Positions 27,545 through 35,882 of a stretch of 58,845 bases of DNA are shown one piece after another (position 1 is the stretch's first letter; the number at the start of each line of letters is the position of its first letter). The notes under the pieces were generated by a model. It was not told the DNA's origin, ran no database searches, and saw only the letters and a list, made by a program, of their open reading frames with translations. Location: contig NZ_JSBN01000001.1 in assembly GCF_000797515.1 (NCBI RefSeq), positions 1 to 58,845 of the forward strand. The letters are read 5' to 3'. Made by a program: the position numbers and the translations under genes. Source of the stretch: Sphingomonas sp. Ant H11. Its GTDB lineage: Bacteria; Pseudomonadota; Alphaproteobacteria; Sphingomonadales; Sphingomonadaceae.

Positions 27545-28846
27545 TCACCAGATGGTCTGCGGTGCGGGACCGGCCCAATCCAGACCGAACTGAAACGCTA
27601 CCCCCTCGAACACAAATCCCGGGACCGCGATCTTGCACCACAGCGCGAAATCATAGCCATCGCGACCGCCGCCGAGGTACATGGTGATCTCGACCTGCTG
27701 ATCGAGAGGGTCGCAGGTCGCGATGTCGAGCGGCAGAAAATAGCTGTTCCCATGGAACATATCGATCGGCAGGCGACGAGGCGCGACCAGGATGGTCGAG
27801 AAGCGGCCATATTCGTCATAGATTAGATCGAAAACAAACTGGTAACTGTCGCTTGCGCGCCACAGCAGGCTCTGCCGCATGCCTTGAACATCGGTCGCTG
27901 GCGGAAGCGGCTGCGGATCGAAAATAACGATCTCGCCCGGCCCCTGCGGATAGAGACGATCGACCGCTATCGTCTCCGCCGACAGCGCCAGAACATCGTC
28001 GGAGACCCCGACACGTACGCATGGCGCGATCGGATCCGGGGTGCCGACCTGCCGCAATACCGTGTCTTGCCCTGCCCCGTCGACATTGAACACGAATCCG
28101 CCCGGGACCGCGACAATCCCATCCGGCGAAACCCTCGACCCCGCCGAAGGATGCAACTGAATCTGAACCTGCGGCTCCCCCGGCAATTGCGGCGCACGAA
28201 CCACCAGGCCACGCGACGCGTCCTGACAGACGTCCGCCGCCCAAGTCAGCCCCCGCATTGTGAAAATTCCGGCTCCGTCATAAACAGAGAGCTGCTGCTC
28301 TCGCGGCCCTTTCGGCAGTCCTTTGGTCGCCTCCCCGCCTGCACGGTGATCGCCCACGTCCGCTTCCGTGCGGCGGATCAGCGGTTTTGCCAGGATACGA
28401 GCGCCAGCCGGCCCGGCACCGGCACCGCCCCCTTCCTGGATCAAGGCGAAATTGTAGAATGCACCTGGCGCGCCGTTGACCGTTGGCGCGGAGGTGCCGA
28501 CGATCGTGCCGAAGCTGAAAATCCAGTCCGACCACTCACCGCCCGCGGCTATCGCTTGCAACCGCGCGATCGTGCGCTGGACATCGTCCGTTCGATAGGC
28601 CTGCCGCGGGCTGTAGAAGAAACATTCAGGTGCCATGAAGACTTTGAGCACCGGTCCCGCGCACGACGACGACGTCGCAGCCAGCGCCTCACGCGCGGTT
28701 TCCATAGCACGCGCCATCAACGCGCATCGCGCCTCAACATCGAGAGAAGTGCCATCCAAGGCTATATTCTGAAAATCGTCCCCGCCGGGATCGGATCCAA
28801 CCGTATTTGCAACGTACGACACAAATTGAACATCACTATAATGCAT
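27545..28846 (-). CDS. Divergent nitrilase-fold (carbon-nitrogen hydrolase-like) protein
   Basis: A 433-aa protein I do not recognise by name, but it shows a nitrilase-superfamily pattern: Pro-Glu-Cys-Phe-Phe (Glu74), Ala-Lys-Pro-Leu-Ile (Lys154) and Ala-Ala-Asp-Val-Cys-Gln-Asp (Cys207), in the order and spacing of the Glu-Lys-Cys triad. Supporting strands are Phe-Gly-Thr-Ile-Val-Gly and Tyr-Asn-Phe-Ala-Leu-Ile before the lysine. About 120 C-terminal residues (from about 310) are extra beta-rich sequence. No signal peptide. It is the last gene of the minus-strand cluster with the TIR and cyclase genes and is preceded by an AT-rich gap. Substrate unknown. Confidence 0.68.
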   Translation of the reverse strand: MHYSDVQFVSYVANTVGSDPGGDDFQNIALDGTSLDVEARCALMARAMETAREALAATSSSCAGPVLKVFMAPECFFYSPRQAYRTDDVQRTIARLQAIAAGGEWSDWIFSFGTIVGTSAPTVNGAPGAFYNFALIQEGGGAGAGPAGARILAKPLIRRTEADVGDHRAGGEATKGLPKGPREQQLSVYDGAGIFTMRGLTWAADVCQDASRGLVVRAPQLPGEPQVQIQLHPSAGSRVSPDGIVAVPGGFVFNVDGAGQDTVLRQVGTPDPIAPCVRVGVSDDVLALSAETIAVDRLYPQGPGEIVIFDPQPLPPATDVQGMRQSLLWRASDSYQFVFDLIYDEYGRFSTILVAPRRLPIDMFHGNSYFLPLDIATCDPLDQQVEITMYLGGGRDGYDFALWCKIAVPGFVFEGVAFQFGLDWAGPAPQTIW

Positions 28847-29023
28847 TTGAAATACCCAAAATCACATTATTAAATCTACCAACGTACTTCGACATATATT
28901 GTCATATGGATTGGAACCGCGGATTTTTGGCAGAAGACACTGTTTTGGCGTCTCCGCGACGCGAGTCTGCGAATGCTGGTCGACCTTCCCCCGGATACCG
29001 CCGGTGACGCGTACCCTGCTCAT
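28847..29023. other. AT-rich intergenic gap
   Basis: No gene is supported here. The half next to the nitrilase-like gene (28847-28930) is visibly AT-rich against a GC-rich background, so it may hold that gene's promoter. I cannot name a convincing -35/-10 pair. The low G+C content is consistent with acquired DNA. Confidence 0.4.
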
Positions 29024-30040
29024 TCAGCGCAGCACTTGGGCAGGCGACCATGCCGCCGTCAAAATGGAACAGGTGTTCGTGCCCTGGCTGCCGATAATGG
29101 ATGTCGGCAAAATCGTGAGACACGGCGTCCCCTCGATCAAAACGTCCCCCATTTGCCGCAGCGTGCCGTGAACATGGTAGCCCGATGAGAAGTCGACGGC
29201 GAACCAGCTTGGCCGATCTTCGTAAATCGCGACCTCGTGGCGCTCGTCGAGCGACGAGGCACATCGCACAATCGCGACAGCGGGCGGATCGAGATCCCCC
29301 GCGCGCCACGCACGGTCGAAAATGATTTCGAATACGAGGCGACCGTCGTTGGCGGTCCAGAAGCGGGTCATGTTGCGAAGCAACGACAATCCCTTTCCGC
29401 CCGAGGATCCTGCATCGCCACTCAAGCCATGACGACGTTTTTGCAGGGAAAAGCGAAACGGGGTGGAAGTGGCATCGCCGCCGCCGCCGCTCATCACAAT
29501 GTCCGCGCTGGCCAAGCCGAGCAAGGACAGTTCAGTTTTAACGGTGGAAAGCATTTGCGGATCGATCGCTTGCCCTTCCGAAACCGCCGACGCCGTACCC
29601 ACCCACAGCGACGGCTTGAGCTGGAAGACCGCCATCTGCTGCGGCTGAACGCCTGCCTTGATGGCGAGCAGTCGGCCATCGCGTAAGACATTGGCGGTAA
29701 TACGGGCATACGGTAACGCGTTGCGAACATGAACTTCGCCAGGTGCGGCTTCCGCAGCCCCCAGCGCAACCGCACAGTCGGAGCTATTGTGGCCGACCAC
29801 AAAATATTGCGCGTCCCAGCCCGACACCGGACCGGTCGGCACCCCGGCTTCATCGGTTGCGACGACTTCTATGGCAGTGGGGAAAATAAAACGATGTGTT
29901 CGGCCCGGCGCACAGTCCGCAATCACCTTCCAGGCGATCGGCGCGTCGTCCGGCGTGCTCGCAAGGTTCTTCTGGAAAAGAACAACGGCGGACTTGTTCG
30001 CATCGTTGGAGTTATTGACGAAATTCAGCTCTATCGCCAC
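29024..30040 (-). CDS. Uncharacterised 338-aa protein of the TIR/cyclase cluster
   Basis: Not recognised. The N-terminus Met-Ala-Ile-Glu-Leu-Asn-Phe-Val-Asn-Asn-Ser starts a beta-rich stretch with Val-Leu-Phe-Gln-Lys-Asn. Other segments include Ser-Gly-Gly-Gly-Gly-Asp near residue 190 and a C-terminal half with many beta strands. No signal peptide and no catalytic motif I can name. I chose the GTG at 30040, which has GGGGAA a few bases upstream; a GTG at 30061 is also possible. The protein is intact and in the same orientation as its neighbours. A structural or effector role is only a guess. Confidence 0.6.
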   Translation of the reverse strand: MAIELNFVNNSNDANKSAVVLFQKNLASTPDDAPIAWKVIADCAPGRTHRFIFPTAIEVVATDEAGVPTGPVSGWDAQYFVVGHNSSDCAVALGAAEAAPGEVHVRNALPYARITANVLRDGRLLAIKAGVQPQQMAVFQLKPSLWVGTASAVSEGQAIDPQMLSTVKTELSLLGLASADIVMSGGGGDATSTPFRFSLQKRRHGLSGDAGSSGGKGLSLLRNMTRFWTANDGRLVFEIIFDRAWRAGDLDPPAVAIVRCASSLDERHEVAIYEDRPSWFAVDFSSGYHVHGTLRQMGDVLIEGTPCLTILPTSIIGSQGTNTCSILTAAWSPAQVLR

Positions 30041-30153
30041 CGCGCTTCCCCAAATCGCCACTCGACCGCCGAGCGCCCGCAGCCTTCACGCTGCGGAACC
30101 GCGAAGAACGCGACCCGTCGACCAGGAACAGAGGCATCGGGCGAATTATCCAT
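30031..30153 (-). CDS. Possible 40-aa leader ORF
   Basis: An ATG at 30153 with GAAGGGG about 7 nt upstream opens a 40-codon frame ending with TAG at 30031-30033. Its end overlaps the GTG start of the 338-aa gene, a layout that allows translational coupling. The peptide starts Met-Asp-Asn-Ser-Pro-Asp and is Arg-rich and Gly-rich. There is no similarity I recognise, so it may be a chance ORF. Confidence 0.22.
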   Translation of the reverse strand: MDNSPDASVPGRRVAFFAVPQREGCGRSAVEWRFGEARWR

Positions 30154-30268
30154 GTCGGAACCCCTTCCCTCGTCCGGACAATCAGCCGTTCGAAGAATAC
30201 GCGATCTTCTTGATTTCCGTGCCCATTACGGCCGCGAAAGGATGTGAAAAAACACACAGGTCGCGAAG

Positions 30269-32067
30269 CTATCTCGCACAGCTCCGCATATCGGGACACT
30301 CTCGGCGCACGACATTGAAGATCGAAAGGGGTTCAAAGTCGCGCCGAGCCTTGGTCCGCCCAACATAGCCGCATCGGAAGCGATCCGCATGGAACGTGGC
30401 AAGGGCCCCGGCAAAGGCTTCGCTGACATAGACCGATCCCGGCGCGACATTCGGTTCGATCCGGGCCGCAACGACGACGTGCGAGCCCACCACCGCCTGG
30501 TTTCCCAGGATCGGATTCATCAGCAGGTGGACCGGTCCGTAATGCCCGCCGATGCGCAACGCGAGCCAGCGCGGCAATCCACGCGCGCGCAAGTTCAGTC
30601 GCCGGTGCGCCGCCAGGATCGCCAACGCCGCCTCCGCTGCATCGGCCGGCTGGTCGAACACCAGGAACACCCCGTCCCCCCATGTCTCGATATGTTCGGG
30701 CTTACGCGCCAGCGTCGCCACCGCCTGCGCGATTTGCGCCATTACAACGCCGAAGAACGCCGGAATCTGATCATCTCGCAAGCTGCCGAAACCCCGCACG
30801 TCAACAAACAGCATCGCCTTCATCACCGTCGGCGGATGCGCAGTCTGAGCGCGCGGAGCCACTCGAAGGGGTGCCCGATCGAGCGTCAGGATGACCTGCC
30901 GCCGCGGTGCTGCGGCCCAATATGCCAGATCGGCAGCTACGTTGGATTGCGCGTCTCCGCCAGAAACCGCGAGTTGGACCGCTTCGGTCGCCAAAGCCTC
31001 GGCGCGAAGGATGGCACAACCGATCGCAAACTGCTCGAATAGGTGAACACCTGATCGTCGCCGGCATATGGATCCTTGGTCGCAAGTCGAACCGACTGAG
31101 CGCAAGCAAGACATGCCTCGAAGCGACGGACCCAGCCTTGCCCAAAGGGCGCAACCGAATTTGCGACGAAGGAGCCGACAGAGGTAGGCAACACCACATG
31201 CAGTTCTGCGCCGCAGGCAACCAACGCCTCAGCCCATAAAATGTCCGCTCCGGCAGCCAGCCCCCCATAAGCGAAACCGACGCGGTTCGTGCGCAACACG
31301 CCCTGCATTTCCGCAGCCAGTGCCTCGGTCCGGCGCGCGCTCGGATCTGTTGGTTGATCGCGAGATTCTGGCAAGTTGAAGATGCGCCCCGTAAAATGCG
31401 CAACGCGCGGCGGGCGCAGCGGGGCAAGCCATGTGTTGGGAGCACCCAGCTCCTGCAAAATGATATCGATCTGCCCGAGGGTCGATGCGTGCGCGGTATA
31501 ATCCTGCGGCGACCGTGCGATTGCCTGCGCCAGCGTTTCCGCCGCCGCCTCGGGCGCGCCAAGCAGGACCTGCGCCTCTGCGCGGCTTGCGAGGGCATAA
31601 TAAGATTCGGTTGCGTCCCCTTCGACCACCGTGCTGGACAGCACCTTTTCGGCGGCCTGGCGCGCGCCATCCCTGTCCCCCGCGATCAGACTCATCGTGG
31701 CAACGTTGATCGCGCTGTATAGACCGCCGTGGCGCGCGTCGCTTGCCGCGTACCGCAGAGCCGACGCGCGCGCAAAAGCCCGGCGTCGCGCCCCCGACGA
31801 AGCCAAGGCGACGTCTTTTAGAAGGCGCGCACCAAGCGTCGCGGCCTCCGCATCGTCCGGATCGCCACCCAGGCGCCAGCGGGCATATTCAAGCCGCGCA
31901 AAATCGGTCGCTCCGGATCGCGCCAGACAGAGAACCGCAGCATGCGCAATTGCTGGAGAAACGCCATCGCGCTCGATGCGTCGATAGGCCAGATCATACG
32001 CAGCAAGATGCTCGCCGCGACGGATCAGCGCGGCGAGACGAGCATCCTCAACTCCTGCATCACGCAA
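30269..32067 (-). CDS. TPR / SLOG-like / class III nucleotide cyclase fusion (frameshifted)
   Basis: N-terminal helical TPR or TRAFs-binding-like repeats span about residues 1-215. A Rossmann-like segment at 221-343 has Tyr-Gly-Gly-Leu-Ala-Ala-Gly-Ala-Asp-Ile-Leu and Glu-Leu-His-Val-Val-Leu-Pro, resembling SLOG nucleotide-ligand domains. The C-terminal cyclase homology domain keeps metal aspartates in Leu-Phe-Val-Asp-Val-Arg-Gly-Phe and Trp-Gly-Asp-Gly, and Ala-Ala-Arg, but has Val where class III cyclases usually have the catalytic Asn. The first frame runs off near 31040; one missing T there rejoins Phe-Thr-Tyr to Phe-Glu-Gln-Phe-Ala-Ile-Gly. Whether it makes cAMP, cGMP or another nucleotide, or none, is open. 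Confidence 0.7.
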
Positions 32068-32081
32068 TGGCGGCAGCGGTC

Positions 32082-32480
32082 TTACTGACCCCCACCGTTT
32101 TCAATCTTGGGATCGAGGCCGATTTTTTGGCCGTGGCTATCGACGAACATCAAGCTATATTCATACACGCCAAGCCGTGCACATTGGAAAACCAAGCGAA
32201 ATTTCGTCTTCGGGGCAGCAACATCCCCAACACTGTTATCAAGCCAGCTATAGCTGGAGAAATTTATACTGTAGTCGGCACCGACAACGAAAGGGCGATC
32301 CTGAAACGTCCAACCGGATGTAATGAGATCGTCTTTCAGGGAAAATATGATGGTGGTTGGCTCATCGACCGCCAGAACCAGCGGAACCGGGTTTTCCGGA
32401 TCGATATAATTCATAAAATTGTAAGTCGAATCGATTCCGATAACAATTTCTGCTGTCAGTGCAGGCCAAACTTGAGTCAT
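32082..32480 (-). CDS. Small uncharacterised 132-aa protein
   Basis: Intact short gene with GGGGGA before the ATG, ending 15 bp before the cyclase fusion gene starts. The sequence is beta-rich, with Tyr-Ile-Asp-Pro-Glu-Asn-Pro-Val-Pro, Ser-Gly-Trp-Thr-Phe, Asn-Phe-Ser-Ser-Tyr-Ser-Trp and a C-terminal Leu-Asp-Pro-Lys-Ile-Glu-Asn-Gly-Gly-Gly. It might belong to the small bacterial family labelled DP-EP, but I am not sure. G+C is visibly lower than in flanking core genes, hinting at transfer. No signal peptide, no known motif. Its place between TIR and cyclase genes suggests a role in the same pathway. Confidence 0.6.
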   Translation of the reverse strand: MTQVWPALTAEIVIGIDSTYNFMNYIDPENPVPLVLAVDEPTTIIFSLKDDLITSGWTFQDRPFVVGADYSINFSSYSWLDNSVGDVAAPKTKFRLVFQCARLGVYEYSLMFVDSHGQKIGLDPKIENGGGQ

Positions 32481-32498
32481 AATGATCCCCCGTCGTCA

Positions 32499-34534
32499 CT
32501 AACTGTCATTTAAAACCGATTTCTTCCAAAAGGCAAGAAAATCTGGCCGCCGATAGCCCGAGGCGTAAAGACTTCGAACGGTTTTCTGCGCATGCTCCGC
32601 GTCGCCACGTTTCAACCATGCGCGAGCAAGCGTATCGCGCCCTTCAGGTGGCAAAACCGATTCAAGCGGAGCTAAGGCTGCGACTGCAAGATCTGCTTCC
32701 CCGCGTGCGAGCCGCGCAAAGCCAACCAGCATCGCGACTTGTCCCGGTTGTTTGCGGAGCGGGTGCGCCGTTACCTCCGCCAAAAGGGAAGCGGCCGCCC
32801 GCAAGGCGCTGTCGGGGTCGCCCGAGCGTTGCGAAAGTTCGATCTCCTGGCGCCGCCACCGCCCTTCGATCAGCGGCTTCCAGCGCCAGGTTGTCCCACC
32901 GGTCAAACGCAGCCGGGCAATCCGTTGCCGGGCGGCGGCGTGCGCCGCGCGAGCCGCCGGAAGGTCTCCCTTGGCAAGCGCCAAATCCACTGCATCGAGA
33001 TCGGCGAGCGCCGTGTCCCCCAGCCACACCGCATTGCCCGAATCAAACGCGACCAGCTTGGCGAGGCCTGTCCGCGCCTGCCCCAGCACCGCGGCACTCT
33101 CGTCCAGTTTTCCAAGGTCGAGTGCCCGTCGCGCCAGGGCAATATCGGCAATAAACACCTTTTCTTCCAAAGGCCGGTTTGCCGAATCGCTCGCGAACTG
33201 GGTGTGCAGGATCGTCGAGGCGGTCGCGCGTTCGACATAGGCCTCCCGCAAATTCCCCAGAAGAAATTGCGCGTCCGCAACCCAGTTTTGTGCATCCACC
33301 AGATCCGCCAGGCGATCACTGTCTCCCGGAGCCTTCTGGCTGGCACTCTTAAACCCGGAGCGTGCCACCTCAAAGGCGGCGAGCGCATCGGCATAACGCC
33401 CTTGCTCCAGAAGGAGGGTGCCCAGGTTGCTCCGCGCATAGGCAGGCTCCAGTCGCCAGTCCGCACGCTTGGGGTCGATCTGCACCAGCATATCGGCAAG
33501 CCGGGCATATTCCGCAAAGCCGCGTTCAGCCGCTGCGACGTGATCCAGCTTCCACTGCACGAACGCCAGCCAATATACGTTCTGCGCATGGTCGAACAGG
33601 CGGGTGCCATCCTGCGGCGCACGCGCGACCAGCCGCGCCGATGTGGCCGCCGCGCTCGCAAAGGCCTGTTCGGCACCAGGCAAGTCCGCACGTTTGACGC
33701 GAATCGAACCGAGCAGCGTCAACGCCTTTGCTTGCTGGGCCAGCGCAGGGTCGTCCAGACGGTCATCGTCGATGCGGGCATAGTGATCGAGCACTTTGCG
33801 GCCAACCCCGTCGAGCACGTCCAGTCGCCCCACCGGCTCCAGCTTGCCGCGCAGATCGCCGAGCATGAAGGCGACCAGATCCTCGCTTTCGGCGGCTTGG
33901 CGCTGGGCCAGCCGCCGGGCATCGATCGCGGCAAGCGCGAGCCCGCCAAAGGCAACGCTCAGCGACACTGCAGCCGCGGTAATCGCCATCATCAGGCGCG
34001 TGCGCCGCCGCGCGTCGCGCTGTACCAGGAGGTCGAGCCCAACGCCCAGCAGTCCTGCCGCGAGTTTCAACCGGGCCAGCCGTCGCCCGTCCCCGCCAAC
34101 ACGCAAATCGGCGGCCAAAGGCTCTTGTCCGACAGGCAGAGCCTCGCGCAATCCTGCGGGAGGCACTCCAACAGGGACTTTTCGGGCTGCGAATCGCCGA
34201 CAAGCACGCACAGAACGCGATCCACCGAGTGCGTGGTGAGAAAATGGGCCAATTCCGCATTGACCCAACGCGACGCAAGTGCCGACGGAGAACACAATAA
34301 AATCAAATGAGAAGAGCGATCCAGCGCGCTTCGGATCGAGTCGCCAAGATCTGGCCCGGCCGACAATTCCGCCTGGTCGCGAAATATCGGACGCAGGCGG
34401 GTCGGTTTCTTCAAATCCGCGCCGATGTGGCGCGGCGGTCTGTATCGTTCCAGCGTACGGTGCAGCCACTCGGCCCAATACCGATCGCTATGGCTGTAAC
34501 TGATAAACGCTATATAAGATCCAGACTGTGCCAC
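32499..34534 (-). CDS. TIR domain - transmembrane - TPR protein (frameshifted)
   Basis: The first frame (GTG at 34534) is a TIR domain. Phe-Ile-Ser-Tyr-Ser is at residues 10-14, Phe-Arg-Asp-Gln-Ala-Glu-Leu at 51-57 and Ser-Arg-Trp-Val-Asn-Ala-Glu at 88-94; Glu94 matches the catalytic glutamate of NAD-cleaving TIRs. One missing base near 34158 moves the rest to another frame: Glu-Pro-Leu-Ala-Ala-Asp-Leu-Arg, a basic stretch, one membrane helix starting at Met-Met-Ala-Ile-Thr, then about 500 residues of TPR-like helices to the end. Topology: cytoplasmic TIR, C-terminal repeats across the membrane. It heads the minus-strand cluster and is divergent from the Crp-type regulator. Confidence 0.75.
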
Positions 34535-34562
34535 GTACTCGCCCCCCGGCTGGCCAACGCGA

Positions 34563-34577
34563 AATGCCTAGGGCATT
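34563..34577. promoter_or_regulatory. Palindrome between TIR gene and Crp/Fnr-type regulator
   Basis: AATGCCTAGGGCATT is an inverted repeat with 6-bp arms (AATGCC/GGCATT) around a 3-bp centre. It lies in the 52-bp gap between the divergent starts, about 10 bp before the regulator ATG. Crp/Fnr proteins bind two-fold symmetric sites, so it is a candidate autoregulatory operator. It does not match the E. coli CRP consensus. Confidence 0.4.
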
Positions 34578-34586
34578 GAGCGTTTG

Positions 34587-35327
34587 ATGCAAGATGTTGG
34601 TGGATCAAAACAAATCTCGCCGGCCGCAGTAGCGGCTGTGGACCGTTGCGCGCTGTTCCGCCACATGAGTCGCGCAGAGCGCGCGCATGTCGCCGCGCAC
34701 ACCGTGTGGCGGATCTATCAACGTGGTGAGCAGGTCGTGCGGGCACAGGAACCCGGCGAAGACGTCTATATCGTTGCTGCAGGAACTTTGCTGGCGAACC
34801 AGTTTTCCCGTGCCGGTCGTGAAATCGGATATCGCCGATTGGAAGTGGGCGCGCATTTCGGGGAGTTGGCCGCCATCGACGGAGCACCTCGATCGGCCAA
34901 CGTCTTCGCTTTGACCGTGGCGGAGATCGGGCGGCTGCCCCAGACGCTGGTCAAAACGCTTTTGTCCGACTGCCCGGGCTTCACCCAAGCTCTGCTGGAA
35001 GATCTCACCGCAATGGTCCGCAGCCTCAGCGCCCAGGTTTTCCGACTGGGTGCGATACCGGCACCGTGCCGCCTGCAAATGGAATTGCTACGGATGGCCC
35101 GGGCGAGCGGCGTGGCGCAGGACAGGGCCCGCATTATCGGCATTCCAACGCATGCCGAGATGGCGGTATTGGTGGGAACGCAACGCGAAGTCGTCAGCCG
35201 GGAGTTTGCGAGGTTGTCCGCGCTCGGCCTGATTGCCCGGACCGGCAAGGATGTCGTAATCGCTGCCGTATCCGCGCTCGCTGCGGAAATCGAGCGCCAG
35301 GGCGGGGACGCGTCGCTGTCCGAATAA
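34587..35327 (+). CDS. Crp/Fnr family transcriptional regulator
   Basis: A 246-aa regulator. Residues about 20-140 form a cyclic-nucleotide-binding domain. The phosphate-binding cassette reads Phe-Gly-Glu-Leu-Ala-Ala-Ile-Asp-Gly-Ala-Pro-Arg-Ser-Ala, keeping the Gly-Glu and Arg-Ser that contact cyclic nucleotides. The C-terminal winged helix-turn-helix contains Glu-Met-Ala-Val-Leu-Val-Gly-Thr-Gln-Arg-Glu-Val-Val-Ser-Arg-Glu. No Fnr-type cysteine cluster is seen. It is divergent from the TIR-cyclase cluster, so it may sense a cNMP made by the cyclase fusion; that is inference. Start: ATG at 34587 (a TTG precedes it). Confidence 0.83.
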   Translation: MQDVGGSKQISPAAVAAVDRCALFRHMSRAERAHVAAHTVWRIYQRGEQVVRAQEPGEDVYIVAAGTLLANQFSRAGREIGYRRLEVGAHFGELAAIDGAPRSANVFALTVAEIGRLPQTLVKTLLSDCPGFTQALLEDLTAMVRSLSAQVFRLGAIPAPCRLQMELLRMARASGVAQDRARIIGIPTHAEMAVLVGTQREVVSREFARLSALGLIARTGKDVVIAAVSALAAEIERQGGDASLSE

Positions 35328-35429
35328 CCTCGGCTCGCACCGCGCATCACTGCGCCCACCTTTAGCTTCCGGCCTGTTCAGCGTCCCGACCGCTCCCCTT
35401 TTGTAGCGAACCGGACGGGACGGCTGAGG

Positions 35430-35828
35430 TCATCCAATCATCCCGTCGCCCGCGCCCTTGGCCAACATTCGGCCGATCGCATCGAAGAGGGAATCCATCG
35501 CGACGGGCTTGAACAACACTTCGTCTGCCCCTTGTGCAAGGCAACGCTCGCGCAAATCCACCGCTGTGTCCGCAGTCACCACGATGATCGGGAGATGCGC
35601 CTTGGCATCGCCGCGCGCACGGATGCGCCGCAGCGTTTCAAACCCGTCCATACCGGGCATCCGTAAATCGAGCAGGACGATCTCGAAATCCTGCGCCTCG
35701 ATCAGCGCCAGTCCAATTTCTCCGCTCTCCGCACCGGTCATCGTCGCACCAGCGACATCGAGCATGTCCTTCACGACGCGCCGATTCATCGGGTCATCTT
35801 CGATGAACAGAATGTTCACCGGGAGCAC
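35430..35828 (-). CDS. CheY-like response regulator
   Basis: A stand-alone 132-aa receiver domain. The acidic pair is in Phe-Ile-Glu-Asp-Asp-Pro near residues 8-13. The phospho-acceptor Asp is in Leu-Leu-Asp-Leu-Arg-Met-Pro-Gly near residue 55. Thr-Ala precedes the switch, and the conserved lysine sits in Leu-Phe-Lys-Pro-Val. No output domain. It follows the histidine kinase gene by about 55 bp on the same strand and is probably its phosphorylation target. Confidence 0.88.
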   Translation of the reverse strand: MLPVNILFIEDDPMNRRVVKDMLDVAGATMTGAESGEIGLALIEAQDFEIVLLDLRMPGMDGFETLRRIRARGDAKAHLPIIVVTADTAVDLRERCLAQGADEVLFKPVAMDSLFDAIGRMLAKGAGDGMIG

Positions 35829-35882
35829 TCCACTACGGAATCACGAGAGTAAAAATACGCCATGGTGTGCATCTCTATCGTT

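Noticed and set aside
31021..31060. Programmed -1 frameshift in the cyclase fusion gene
   Set aside because: No slippery heptamer or downstream structure is evident, and many unrelated genes in the window show the same kind of single-base loss, so an error is simpler.
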